From assembly GCA_963575645.1 (NCBI GenBank), contig OY754467.1, forward strand, positions 9,548,001-9,612,000: DNA of 64,000 nt, in the 5' to 3' direction. The notes under the pieces are model-generated. The model was given only the letters and a program-made list of their open reading frames with translations, had not been told where the DNA came from and searched no databases. The stretch is from Xanthostigma xanthostigma (lineage: Eukaryota > Arthropoda > Insecta > Raphidioptera > Raphidiidae). Positions 1-9,945 of this stretch are shown here, piece after piece; position 1 is the stretch's first letter; each line of letters opens with the position of its first letter. Made by a program: the position numbers and the translations under genes.

Positions 1-69
1 CCCGTATATAATAATAACGAGGATGCCGTAAACTACACATACCTAAAATACGCGCCAGCGGGATGATTC

Positions 70-135
70 AAAAGTCCCCAAACTTGTTGATATTTACTTT
101 TTAGTCCCCAAACTTGTCGATATTTCATTTTTAGT
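70..135. repeat. Short tandem duplication (~36 bp unit)
   Basis: Two adjacent copies of a unit beginning AGTCCCCAAACTTGT and ending in TTTTTAG. It directly precedes a tRNA-like segment and may be part of the same retroelement. Confidence 0.6.
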
Positions 136-139
136 GCAA

Positions 140-215
140 GTTGTATATGCCTAATGGCGCGAGTACTAAACTCACTTTCGGAAGGTACTGGGTTCGAATC
201 CCTGACGAAGACTGG
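140..215 (+). repeat. tRNA-like segment, probable SINE head
   Basis: A B-box GGTTCGAATCC at about 191-201 is a perfect match to the RNA polymerase III internal promoter. A weaker A-box-like TGGCGCGAGT lies about 36 bp upstream. I could not fold a complete cloverleaf, so this reads as a degenerate tRNA-derived SINE head and not a tRNA gene. Confidence 0.45.
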
Positions 216-245
216 TTTAACAATATTAGTTTAAGATCAGTTTAA

Positions 246-914
246 GGGGGTACTCACTCGAATTTTCGGAAAAAATCATTTTTGAACGGGTGTCAAAGAA
301 AGAGGAAGGCAGATAGAGAATTGATTTTTTTAAAATTTTATTTACATATCCTTCTACCATATTATGTCCATTTTTTTTTGACTCGCGCGCTCTGTATCTC
401 AGGAGACAATGAAAAAACGGCGGGTCCGATCAGCGCTTTCCAAAACATCCTAGAACAAAAAAAAAATATTCTTAAAGTAGAAAAGACGGATGGAAATTCT
501 AATAAAAAAATTTTTCGCGATACAGTAACCGTTTTTTCTTCAAATTTTCTAGCGTTTCCGAGGTTTTTTTTCGTAGATGCGCCATTTCTCTAAAATCGAT
601 TTTTTTTTAATTTCCATCCGTCAATGCGAAGTTTGACTCTTCTACTTTAAGAATATTTTTTTTTTGTTCTAGGATGTTCTGGAAAGCGCTGATCGGACCC
701 GCCGTTTCAAAATTTTTTTTAATTGTCTCCTGAGATACAGACAGCTGTACGCATGCGCGTGGAGCGCGCGCGTAAAAAAATGGACATAATATTATGGTAG
801 AAGGTTATATGTAAATACAATTTAAAAAAAATCAATTCTCTATCTGCCTTCCTCTTTCTTTGACACCCGTTCAAAAATGTATGATTTTTTCGGAAAATTC
901 GAGTGAGTACCCCC
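246..914. mobile_element. Foldback element flanked by TTAA
   Basis: The two ends are long inverted repeats (about 246-490 and 620-914) around a central loop. The termini are GGGGGTACTCACTCG and its complement. TTAA lies immediately outside both ends (242-245 and 915-918), as expected for a piggyBac-type target duplication. TTAA is palindromic, so this assignment is an inference. No transposase is present, and the short reading frames inside are products of the inverted repeat. Confidence 0.75.
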
Positions 915-1079
915 TTAAGTGGCGCTTTTTTAACACCCTTAATTATTATCTTGGCCTGTATGGAGGTATATGTAAAGGAATCAATCAGCGTAATTTTCAC
1001 CAATTTCAAGAAGTCTGATTAACTTGAAAATTTGCACACGTGTCGGCTGTTGACGATACAATTATTTCATAAAAATAAA

Positions 1080-1350
1080 TTTGATTTAAAAAATTTTGAA
1101 AAAAAAAATACTTTTGATGTCGACCAAAAGTTAAGAAAATAAATTATAGTTTAAAAAACTAAAAATACATGCTTTTATAGCAAACCGAACTTAATAGTAG
1201 AAAATAATTATTAACAAAATAATTTAGTTGGAATAAACAGCGTGGGGTTCCAATTACTATATTTTCATTATAACTCTTATTTTATAAAGAGCTACCAATG
1301 AAATAATTGTAAACATTTAATATCAAGCACCCCACACATTTTTGTTATAA
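1080..1350. repeat. Degenerate copy related to the 59/63-kb foldback family
   Basis: It holds a TATAGTTTAAAAAACTAAAAA motif, a CATGCTTTTATAG tract and a GTGGGG / CCCCAC pair in inverted arrangement. These resemble the foldback repeats at 59.3-59.6 and 63.0-63.4 kb, but are strongly diverged. Confidence 0.35.
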
Positions 1351-1359
1351 TTGAATTTT

Positions 1360-1510
1360 TGTCGGACGGACAAATTTTGAGTTAAATTTTTTGCCTTCCT
1401 CGATAAATGTACTATCCAACAAAATTTTCAATTCAAACCAGTAGTTCCTGAGATTAGCGCGTTCAACCAAACAAACAAACGCTTCAGCTTTATATCTTTA
1501 TATATAAAAA
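1360..1510 (+). mobile_element. RTE-type retroelement 3' fragment
   Basis: It matches the second half of the elements at 5.25-5.6 kb and 27.2-27.8 kb: TTTTTGTCGGACGGACAAA, then CTCGATAAATG, then CAGTAGTTCCTGAGATTAGC, then AAACAAACAAACG and a short AT-rich tail. This phrasing is typical of RTE-derived 3' ends in insect genomes. Confidence 0.6.
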
Positions 1511-2075
1511 TTACGTGTCACGTTGTTTGTCCGCGATGAACTCCTAAACTACTGAGCCGATTTTAAATTTGATTTGCACACCGTGTGCAATTCGACCCAA
1601 CTTGAAAGATAGGATAGCTTACATTTCAATTTATAGTCGCAATATTATTTTATTGCAAATTATTTGTCTATTCCTTGACAGTCATAATTATCTGTTAGCT
1701 CCAAAGGATTCTAACAGATGGCGATACCTGTTGACTGGATTGAGTGAATATTCAATAGATGGCGCAACGTTTCATATAAGCTACAATTCAATAGCATTCG
1801 AGCACGACGGCGCAGCCGGAGTGCTCGAAATAGAGCAAGTGTTTTAAAGACCAGTTATATCCACGAATACTTTATGCTATTTTTTTTCGAGCACGACGGC
1901 GCAGCCGGAGTGCTCGACATACACACATATACGCCCATGTATATTTTAAAATAGCTAGCAATTAATAAAATAGATAGATAGATAGATAGATAGATGTTCC
2001 AATTAAATTGTTTTATTATTTCACTTTATACGTAGCGAAGCACGTACAGGGCCGCTATAGTATTAGTAGTATAGA
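1511..2075 (+). mobile_element. Non-autonomous RTE-type element with twin hairpins
   Basis: It starts with an RTE/SINE-like head (TCCTAAACTACTGAGCCGAT) and ends with a GTAGCGAAGCACGTACAGGG-type tail common to RTE-derived elements. Two identical 31-bp GC-rich hairpins lie at 1798-1828 and 1887-1917, and a GATA microsatellite at about 1972-1996. The apparent 92-codon frame at 1569-1847 runs through the first hairpin and has no recognisable domain. Confidence 0.5.
1972..1996. repeat. GATA microsatellite
   Basis: Six uninterrupted tetranucleotide units of the GATA/TAGA type. Confidence 0.9.
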
Positions 2076-2080
2076 TTAAA

Positions 2081-2870
2081 CCATAGATCTTTCAGCCAAT
2101 TTTGCAAATGTTTTTAATTCCTCTCCAATTAAGGGCAACTTCTTCAAAACGATTCAAACGACTTTGTTAAAATTTCATCAATCGAATTGCGATTATTCTA
2201 CAATTGTATTTGTTTGGTAAAAATCCAGAAATGAGAGTTTACTAACAAAAGAAAATTCTTGTCGATGCAGTTGAACTGGAAAGTGGAAACCGTACCATTT
2301 ATTTAATTATTTAAAAAGTGAACAGTTGGTAGTACTGTATGTATAGTAAACAGGAGTATAGCAGTTTTGCTAACGTATGCAACGTAGAACGTTATAACAT
2401 AACACATTGTTGTATTTTATACGTGACTTTCATTATGCTATATTATTAAGCCATTTATACATAAATTGCTTTTATGCTGTTAGAACGGATAGCTTCAACA
2501 TAGCACAGATTCACCGACATATGAAACAAACGTTTCGATTTGAATTGTTTCGTTATTATGAAGTGTACCTCTCTTGAATGACACCGCCGATTTTAGTAGA
2601 ATATCAACCTTTCTCATTGTCCCCACTTGAATTTTTAACACGATTTTTATTGCTTGATTGCGGTCTATTAATGTCGGCCATTTTATTTATTTTATTATCT
2701 AGACAGACAGGTATTGTAGATTATTTATTTATTTCAACAACCGGACATAAAAACCGCAATTACAGTTAAAATGTATAGGTTATGTGCAACTTTACTTCTA
2801 GTGCAACTCGCCGCGCAGCGCTAACTGGTGGTCGTATTTGAAAATAGTAGCTGTTTTATTTTTAGCGTGT
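2081..2870. other. No recognised feature
   Basis: AT-rich sequence. The only frame of note (2578-2769) is short, hydrophobic and without similarity I recognise. I see no repeat structure. Confidence 0.5.
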
Positions 2871-2872
2871 AA

Positions 2873-3266
2873 AGGCCACTGCACACGCGGCTAGAAACGC
2901 TGCTAGATTTGCCTGCTAGTTTTCTTGATTGCTGTTACGTGCTCTCTTCACACGATACGTCTTTTCAAGCTAGTTTTGTGAATAAATCTGGTGCGCGCGC
3001 AAATATCAACACAGAGCAAAACGTGTCTGTTGTCTGACTCTGAGCAGAATGATGCCATGTCGGTATGGTAGAGACTGCTTCCTGATTGATTCTTGCTCAG
3101 TGGACCTAGCAAGAAAAATAGCCCCTGTTCTAACTTTAAAACCTATCTTGTGAGCTAGCAGGCGAGTCCGCAGTGACGTCATTTCCAGCTTCGTACCTAG
3201 CCTGCCGGCCAGCAAAACGCCAAGCAGTGTTTGTAGCAGCATTTCTAGCCTCGTGTGCAGCAGCCT
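2873..3266. mobile_element. PIF/Harbinger-type MITE with TAA target duplication
   Basis: Imperfect terminal inverted repeats of about 32 bp begin AGGCCACTGCACACG on the left and AGGCTGCTGCACACG (complement) on the right. TAA flanks both ends (2870-2872 and 3267-3269). The 3-bp TWA-type duplication and short TIRs fit PIF/Harbinger. There is no transposase. A diverged full copy lies at 53.55-53.99 kb, a partial one at 50.57 kb, and a TIR fragment at 58.94 kb. Confidence 0.75.
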
Positions 3267-3339
3267 TAATATGAAATAAAAAAATATTATTTATGCAGTG
3301 ATTCGTTATTAAACCCTGTTTTGTAACAATTATTATTAT

Positions 3340-3655
3340 TTTAGGTATATTCAACATATTTATTAACGTAAGTTTGTAACATAAATATTTGTATCCCTGT
3401 CTAAACTCTAAATAATTAAGCTTAAGAAATGAATGGTTAAACAATAAATAAATATTTGTCGTGGCTAAATGTTACTAAAAACAAAAGCCAATAAAATCTA
3501 TATTAAAATAAAACATTAATATTATTTAATTCAACATATTTATTAATTTAAGTTTTTTAACATGAACACTACTTCCTAGTTCATACGCTCCGCTGCCATC
3601 TTGCCTCTGTTTCTCCACATGACCACCAGGGTATACCAGTGGTGTTACAGTTTAT
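3340..3655 (-). mobile_element. Helentron-like element fragment with minisatellite units
   Basis: It holds two degenerate units of the 46-bp minisatellite seen at 20.8-21.2 kb, in reverse orientation. These join a conserved unique part (ACTTCCTAGTTCATACGCTC to CACCAGGGTATACCAGTGG). The same junction occurs at 37.47 and 20.7 kb. Confidence 0.6.
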
Positions 3656-4055
3656 ATTTGTAAGCAGTTTCCGACCACGCTGCTTTTCTTGTATTTCTTT
3701 TTTAAGTGCCACCAAACGCCAGGTTTTAGTCTAGTACCAATTCATATTTTTAATTTGTTCTAAGTATATAAATGGATCATATTTACTAATACTGTATTTT
3801 TATTTTTTTTCAGGTAAGTGTTACATCTTATAGCCCTACATCTTGTGAACTGTTCAAATTGATCGGTGAGCTGAAAATTATTTTTAGTGGAAACTTGCTT
3901 TTCAAAATACAACTTTGCGATGGTACCGGTGTTATTGCCATACTTTATCTTCTAAATATATAAAAGGAAACCGTGACTGACTGATCTATCAACGAACAGC
4001 TCAAACTACTACACAGATTGGGCTGAAATTTGGCACACATATTAACAAAAAAAAT

Positions 4056-4740
4056 GGTTGTCTGTAAAGTCGGTTTACGGACGATTGTTTTACGTGATAA
4101 CGTATTCCACTCGGAAATCATATTTAATAATACATAACCTAAATTTTAGTAGCTGTCAAACTATATTTTTACCGACTAATAATTTGATCAACCAAAGCAA
4201 AATAAATATTTTTAAGCAATTATAAAAAACATTTAAAAGAATGTATAATATATATTATATATTTGTTAACAAACCGTATAATTTATCTGCTGTTATGAAA
4301 TGCAGATCCATTATCGTGCGTTCAGTTATACTTTGGCTTGGATGAATCGGTAATAATTATAGGACACCAAAAATATCCGTGCAAAAACGAACAAATAACG
4401 ATGTATTATCTGAAAAATTGCTTTAAAAATTCGATAATTTATGACATTTTTATTAGATATCTTGATTTTAAGTCTTAATTTCCACGGTTTATAAAACAAA
4501 GGCCATCTGTCAGATGTAGCTTTCGCTGGAACAGCCGAAAAAAATGTTGAACGCACACTACTCTCTGACGTCACGCGAGAAGAGTGAAATTCCTACAAGC
4601 CGACGCCGATCGTGCTTCTCTATTGGTTATACTGCGCTCTCGCTTGCACGCACAGGGTCAGGCGGAACGTTACGGCGTTACACTTTTTCGTGCGTGCAGC
4701 TGGTGTTTTCATCAATTTATAAGACGTTATCACGTCAAAA
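4056..4740 (+). mobile_element. Family B element, long copy
   Basis: It begins GGTTGTCTGTAAAGTCGG and ends GACGTTATCACGTCAAAA. The 12-mer ACGTGATAACGT lies near both ends in inverted orientation. No coding capacity. A short deleted derivative lies at 13.22 kb and a reversed long copy at 55.68 kb. Confidence 0.65.
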
Positions 4741-5099
4741 TATAAAAATGTATTGTTTATTGTGCTACTTAATTCCAATGGAGATTGTCAAATTGTGCGT
4801 TCTTTAAAGTTACCGTAAAAGTTTAACAGCCACTGCACTAGACATTAAGTAGATATAGTACAAGCTGTGATGTCTTACTACAGTTGTGTCGCCATCTCTG
4901 AATAAACGCAGACACGAATGTCTTTTTGATAGCATCTTAATTGGTCTTGCTGTAATAGTTTGGTGAATAGATTCCCTCGGGGGTCTATAATAGGCCTCTT
5001 GCATCGCATTTCGATAAATACTAGTGTATGTATGTCAGATGACGTTCGTTTCAAACAGCGGGATTAGTGACGTGACGTCACAAGATGATGATCACGTGA

Positions 5100-5215
5100 T
5101 CGAAACATTTTTGTTTCTTCAATAAATAAAAATATTTTTTGTTAATATATTGTGTGAAAAATTTTATTTATTGAAGAGTTCTAATCAGACGTTAATCAAA
5201 GATTTGGATTTTTGT
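5100..5215. mobile_element. Fragment of palindromic family D (Penelope-like)
   Basis: Two inverted TTCAATAAATAAA-type ends plus the GAGTTCTAATCAGACGTTAA segment shared with the palindromes at 16.2-16.7 and 32.8-33.7 kb. The central CTGAAGA cassette is missing. Confidence 0.45.
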
Positions 5216-5249
5216 TTCTCTGCCTACTTTGAGATTATATAATACTAGC

Positions 5250-5595
5250 GGTCCAGCCCGGTTTCACCCGGGTGCAAAAGAACGAATGGGGGGAGAGACA
5301 TGTGTACGCACGTTCATCTTAGTTTACCGAGATGAATGTTGTGTCCAAATTTCATGATGATCGGAGTTACCGTTCAAAAGTTTTTGTCGGACGAACAAAT
5401 CAGTTATATTTTGCAACATTTTTCATTGATGCTCCGTTCCTATTGGTCGTAGCGTGATATTATATAGCCTATAGCTTTCCTCGATAAATGGGCTATCCAA
5501 CAAAAAAAAATTCAATTCGAACCAGTAGTTCTTGAGATTAGCGCGTTTAACCATACAAACAAACAAACTCCTCAGCTTTATATCTTAGTATAGAT
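5250..5595 (+). mobile_element. RTE-type SINE-like element, near-complete
   Basis: It starts at the motif CGGTTTCACCCGGGTGCAAA, passes through CATGATGATCGGAGTTACCG, and ends AAACAAACAAACTCCTCAGC plus a short AT tail. Length is about 345 bp with no ORF. A longer copy, interrupted by a tRNA-like insert, lies at 27.16-27.77 kb. Confidence 0.65.
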
Positions 5596-5699
5596 TACTA
5601 GTTGTGCAGCTAGGTTCGAAATAAGTGCTACATTGTTTTCACGTACTATCTATAAAAAAAGCTGATTTTTACATCAAAATAATCATATTTTTATTATTT

Positions 5700-5840
5700 T
5701 TGACCGATCTATCTATATGTCCGGTTGCAATCTTTTGCGTTGTTCATAATATATGAAAACTATATGTGACTTTGACGACTGCATCCATACTTGGCTCTAT
5801 AAATAAAGAACTATTCTGTTCTATTCTATTCTATTCTATG
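5700..5840 (+). mobile_element. Non-LTR 3' end with TTCTA-type tail
   Basis: A non-coding stretch ends CTCTATAAATAAAG followed by a pentanucleotide (TTCTA)n tail at 5818-5838. An AATAAA signal and a simple-repeat tail suggest a 5'-truncated non-LTR retrotransposon. The clade cannot be read. Confidence 0.4.
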
Positions 5841-5885
5841 CCTACTTTGCTGTCTCTGTTTCTCATATTATAGTTATATAAACAT

Positions 5886-6255
5886 GCATCCCGGGTTCAC
5901 CCGGGTGCGATATATGTATATAATTTTGAAAAATGTATTTCGTTTGCAGTCCGGCATCTGAACTAATAGCTTTGAGCGAATTCTAACAGATGTCGCTGCG
6001 TGGTACTCAAACAGTTTTTTTTTGTTTGCTTCTGAACTAATAGATTTGACTAAATTATCAGATGTCGTAACATGTTACTAAACCAGTTTTTGAAAAAACA
6101 CCGTTATTTGTACAAAATATTTAATAAAAACTGTCCTATAGCGTAAGTTGCACCAAGCAAGACACATTTACAAAATTTCATAAAAATCGGTTCAGTGGTT
6201 TCGGAGATAAGCGCGGCCAAAATAATGACACAAGAATTTTATATATTTAAAATAT
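5886..6255 (+). mobile_element. RTE-type SINE-like element, second family
   Basis: It starts with GGGTTCACCCGGGTGCGATA. A GAACTAATAGMTTTGA...AGATGTCG block is repeated internally. It ends TTCAGTGGTTTCGGAGATAA, typical of RTE 3' ends. A second copy of equal structure is at 23.84-24.24 kb. Confidence 0.6.
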
Positions 6256-6259
6256 AAGT

Positions 6260-7049
6260 GGTAACTAAAAGGTTGCATATGATAATAAATTATACTGTTG
6301 GATTAGTTAGATGGCATTATTTTACTTTACGACATTAGCGTTAAATGAATCATTTTATTATCACTACGCACGCATGAAAAGTAGCTATTTCATTGGAGGT
6401 TGTGATAAAACTACTATTTGATAATAAAATTACTAACTAATTCAAATATATATTACAATAATTTATTTAGCGATCTTGAGGAACATAACCTCACTCAACA
6501 AGATAACATAAAATATTAATATTCATTAGTGAATGCAAGCATTTGAGTAAATAGTAAGCTTTGCTCAACTTCAAGGCAAGTGGAGTTAAATTGGAAATGT
6601 CAGGTCAATTTAAAAGCAATACCAACAGAGTAAAATCAACATATAGAAATCGTATGTAAAGTACAGTAGTATACGCTTCTTGATTCGTTTGCTAGTGACA
6701 TGATCTCAGACGTGGTGACATTACATCTGAGACGACGAGGCGAAACGGCTCATGTTATTTTTTTTTAACGAACTTATGGCCATATTCACCGAACGTAAGT
6801 AGTTATTTATTGGGTTCATTTGTTTCCTTCCTCCGAATAAATAGCGATAATTGGGCTTTTGAATGAAATTTTTTTTTGTCATAAATGGAAAGATCGTATA
6901 TAAGTTTTATAACAAAACTATTTTTCTTTTTTTTATTTTCGTTATAATTCAAAAGTTATATCAAATTAAAAATAAATTTTTGTACCCAGTTCCGAGAACG
7001 CGCCGACATTTCCCGAACATAATGTGACGTCATAATGTTTTAGTCAATA
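6260..7049. other. No gene seen; short repeat match only
   Basis: AT-rich, without coding capacity. The segment at 6770-6870 matches, inverted, a stretch at 18.62-18.72 kb (ATGGCCATATTCACCGAACG), so it is at least partly repetitive. Confidence 0.4.
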
Positions 7050-7136
7050 CAGTATTCAGTATTCAGTATTACTTTATTGATGTAGGTCATACAAAGTATG
7101 TTACATAAGTCAGAAAAATACATAAGTCAGATAATA

Positions 7137-9863
7137 TTAAGAAAAATTTAAAAATTCCTCAATGCTATAGAACGCGTTTTCACATAGAAATTTCTTTATA
7201 GCGTTTTTAAAAGTTTTTATTTCCATACATTTATAATGATCTGGAATTTTATTATATAGCTTGGGTGCAAAAAAGTTTATCGAAAATTCTGATTTTTTGA
7301 GTCTTAGTAAATCAATAACTAAGTGGTGCCTGTTCCTGGTTGTATAATTGTGCACATTTGAATGGATATCGTAGTTTTCACTATTAGTCTTAGCATATAA
7401 TAAGCATTCATAAACATATCTGCTGGGGAGAGTCATAATGTTATGCTCAATAAACTTGTCTCTTACATCAGCTCTGTAATTTATGCCTGACAGAATTCTC
7501 AGAGCTTTCCTCTGTATTTTAAAAAGGCGTTGGGCTTGTGGTGCGTGCCCCCATATAAAAATACCATATAATAGAGTCCCTTGAATGAGCGAGTGAAATA
7601 TTAATTTAGCAGTACTATGGTCAACTACATTTACCAGATTTTTTAAAAGATAGACATGACTAGAAGCTTTCGTTGCCACTGCATTTATGTGATATTCAAA
7701 AGTCAATATAGAATCTAAATATATGCCTAGAAACTTTATATGTTTAGCATTTCTGCTATCTGGATGGTTTCTTAAAGTAAAAATAAGTGAATCGGTTTTT
7801 GTTTCATTTAAGCATAATTTATTGATTGTAAACCATTCGCTAGCCTCTTGAAAACTGCTTTTCATCTGAGAAACTAAAGAATCAAATTCATGTGTTTTGT
7901 TTATTATGGTGGTGTCATCAGCAAATAACACTACTTTACCTGTATTTACAGCTGTTGGAATGTCATTTACATATATCAAAAAAAGCAAAGGGCCCAATAT
8001 AGAGCCCTGAGGGACTCCATATTTGAGATAATCAGCTTTTGATTTGCCCAAGTCTAACACGGTAATTTGTTGTCTATTACTGAGATAGCTTTCCATCAAC
8101 CTCAGGCTCATCTCAGAAAAACCGTATATCTTCAGTTTGTATAGAAGAATTTTATGATCTATGCAATCAAATGCTTTAGTTAGATCGCAGAATGTAACTC
8201 CTGTGAATTCCTTATTTTCATAACCATTAGTTACCGTTTGCAGTAAATCACAGATTGCTAAGATAGTAGAACGTTTATTTCTAAAGCCATATTGATTTGA
8301 GCAGAACAGATTTTCATTTTCAAAGTACTCATAAATCTGTTTTTTAATTAAATATTCAAATATTTTTGAGAAAACGGGAATAAGTGAGATGGGCCTGAAG
8401 TTGTTGGGATCATCTTTGTTACCTTTTTTGTGGACTGGAATTACTTTTGAAACTTTAAAGCATTCGGGATAATATCCTTTTTTAATACTTATGTTAAAAA
8501 GTTTTGTTAAATGTGAGATCAGTACATCTTTTAAGTCTTTTATAATTGTGATGTTGATATCATAGATGTCTTTGCTATTTTTGTTTTTTATTGAATTTAT
8601 AGCATATCTCACTTCGTTGAAAGTAAATTCCCTAAATGTAAAATTACACTCTGAGCCTGCTCTTTCCATGTTATGCAAATAGCAATTAGTTTGAATTTGA
8701 GTCGTCTTTAATTTACTTACTATGTTCTCAGCAATGTTTACAAAAAACTCATTGAAATCATTTGCAGTTATGTTCGTACTGGTTTTTGAATATTTATTTC
8801 TATGTTGGTTGATAATGTCCCAAGCTGCTTTAGATCTATTTTGTGACCTTGAAATGTACTTTGAATTAGCATTTCTTTTTGCAGCTCGCAACTCATTCCT
8901 GTAGGCACGTCTATGATTGCTTATTATTTTTACCAATTCAGGACACCTAAAATTTTTAGAAAAATCACATAAAAAATGTAAATGTTCACGCATCTTATGT
9001 AGTTCATTATTGAACCAGTGTACTCTAATGTTGCTTTTCGGTTTTTGCACCCTTTGAGGAAACGAATTATCAAATAAATTTAAAAAGACAGACATAAACA
9101 AATTAAAATTGTCATCCACAGAATTATTTTCATTTATGAAACTCCAGTCTTGTTTCTCTAAACTGACATACATCAAATACTTCCCTAATTGGGTAAAAGG
9201 ACGATAAACAGTTTCTTTTTCATTTGTTTTTTTACTTAAATCTAATTTAATACTGATTTGTACAAGACAATGGTCAGACAAGTGTGGATCGGTCACAGTT
9301 GCACAGCACGACAGACGATCTTGGAAATTAATTAGCACATTGTCCAGGCATGAATTTTTCCTGGTTTTTTCAAAAATTTGTTGGGTAAATCCATTTAAAT
9401 TCATTAGGTCTATAAAAGTCACATACTTTTTATCCTTAATATCACCAAATTGGACGTTTAAGTCACCACAAATTATAATGTTTTTGGACGGATCGGGTAA
9501 GTGTTGAATTATATTTTCCATAGTTTCAATAAATATATTAAAATCGCCTCCGGGAGGCCGATAGATGGACACTATTATAAAGTTCAGGTCTTCGATTTCA
9601 ATAGCCGATACCTCACAGTTCATTTCTACGCTGTTGTTTTTAACATTTATTAATTCAATCAGTTTCATACTTTTTTCTTTACACAAAATCATTGAGCCTC
9701 CATGTATATGATTTGCTCTACAGAATGATGAGATTAAGGAGTATCCATGTAAGGAAAAGGTTTTTGCCTCTTCTTCTGCTAGGAAATGTTCTGTCAGACA
9801 AAGTATATCTATACTAGGGTTTGCTATTAAATACATCTCAAGTTCTTCTATTTTATTTCGCAC
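7137..9863 (-). CDS. ORF2: apurinic-type endonuclease and reverse transcriptase
   Basis: The 908-residue frame has no internal stop. The protein nicks target DNA and reverse-transcribes its own RNA at the nick (target-primed reverse transcription). The N-terminal ~210 residues form an exonuclease-endonuclease-phosphatase domain with CLTEHF, IVSIYRPPGG, IICGDLNVQF and, near residue 194, SDHCL. The reverse transcriptase follows, with NNFRPISLIPVFSK, NQYGFRNKRST, FCDLTKAFDCIDH, YGVPQGSILGP and the catalytic FADD at about residue 646. A thumb region and a C-terminal tail ending in a YSIEEFL-type motif come last. There is no RNase H.

The first listed codon is GTG. The frame stays open upstream into the end of ORF1 and there encodes the expected endonuclease start (HLNIQS, with the catalytic Asn). 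The true protein is therefore slightly longer, and no in-frame ATG is visible for it between the ORF1 stop and this point. All key residues look intact, so the copy may be young. Confidence 0.93.
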   Translation of the reverse strand: MRNKIEELEMYLIANPSIDILCLTEHFLAEEEAKTFSLHGYSLISSFCRANHIHGGSMILCKEKSMKLIELINVKNNSVEMNCEVSAIEIEDLNFIIVSIYRPPGGDFNIFIETMENIIQHLPDPSKNIIICGDLNVQFGDIKDKKYVTFIDLMNLNGFTQQIFEKTRKNSCLDNVLINFQDRLSCCATVTDPHLSDHCLVQISIKLDLSKKTNEKETVYRPFTQLGKYLMYVSLEKQDWSFINENNSVDDNFNLFMSVFLNLFDNSFPQRVQKPKSNIRVHWFNNELHKMREHLHFLCDFSKNFRCPELVKIISNHRRAYRNELRAAKRNANSKYISRSQNRSKAAWDIINQHRNKYSKTSTNITANDFNEFFVNIAENIVSKLKTTQIQTNCYLHNMERAGSECNFTFREFTFNEVRYAINSIKNKNSKDIYDINITIIKDLKDVLISHLTKLFNISIKKGYYPECFKVSKVIPVHKKGNKDDPNNFRPISLIPVFSKIFEYLIKKQIYEYFENENLFCSNQYGFRNKRSTILAICDLLQTVTNGYENKEFTGVTFCDLTKAFDCIDHKILLYKLKIYGFSEMSLRLMESYLSNRQQITVLDLGKSKADYLKYGVPQGSILGPLLFLIYVNDIPTAVNTGKVVLFADDTTIINKTHEFDSLVSQMKSSFQEASEWFTINKLCLNETKTDSLIFTLRNHPDSRNAKHIKFLGIYLDSILTFEYHINAVATKASSHVYLLKNLVNVVDHSTAKLIFHSLIQGTLLYGIFIWGHAPQAQRLFKIQRKALRILSGINYRADVRDKFIEHNIMTLPSRYVYECLLYAKTNSENYDIHSNVHNYTTRNRHHLVIDLLRLKKSEFSINFFAPKLYNKIPDHYKCMEIKTFKNAIKKFLCENAFYSIEEFLNFS

Positions 9864-9945
9864 TGACTGAATGTTAAGGTGAGCTACTGTTAAACTGTTT
9901 ATTAAAGGCTGATCATTATTGAAAACTTGACTCTTCTTGGATAGT

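Noticed and set aside
282-593. 103-codon frame
   Set aside because: It runs along a foldback arm. The mirror frame at 719-1009 comes from the other arm and encodes similar residues only because of the inverted repeat.
4810-5004. Minus-strand 64-codon frame
   Set aside because: No domain, and a composition like the non-coding surroundings.
8722-8904. Plus-strand frame inside the retrotransposon
   Set aside because: Antisense shadow of ORF2; the same holds for 10028-10396 and 10499-10765 over ORF1.
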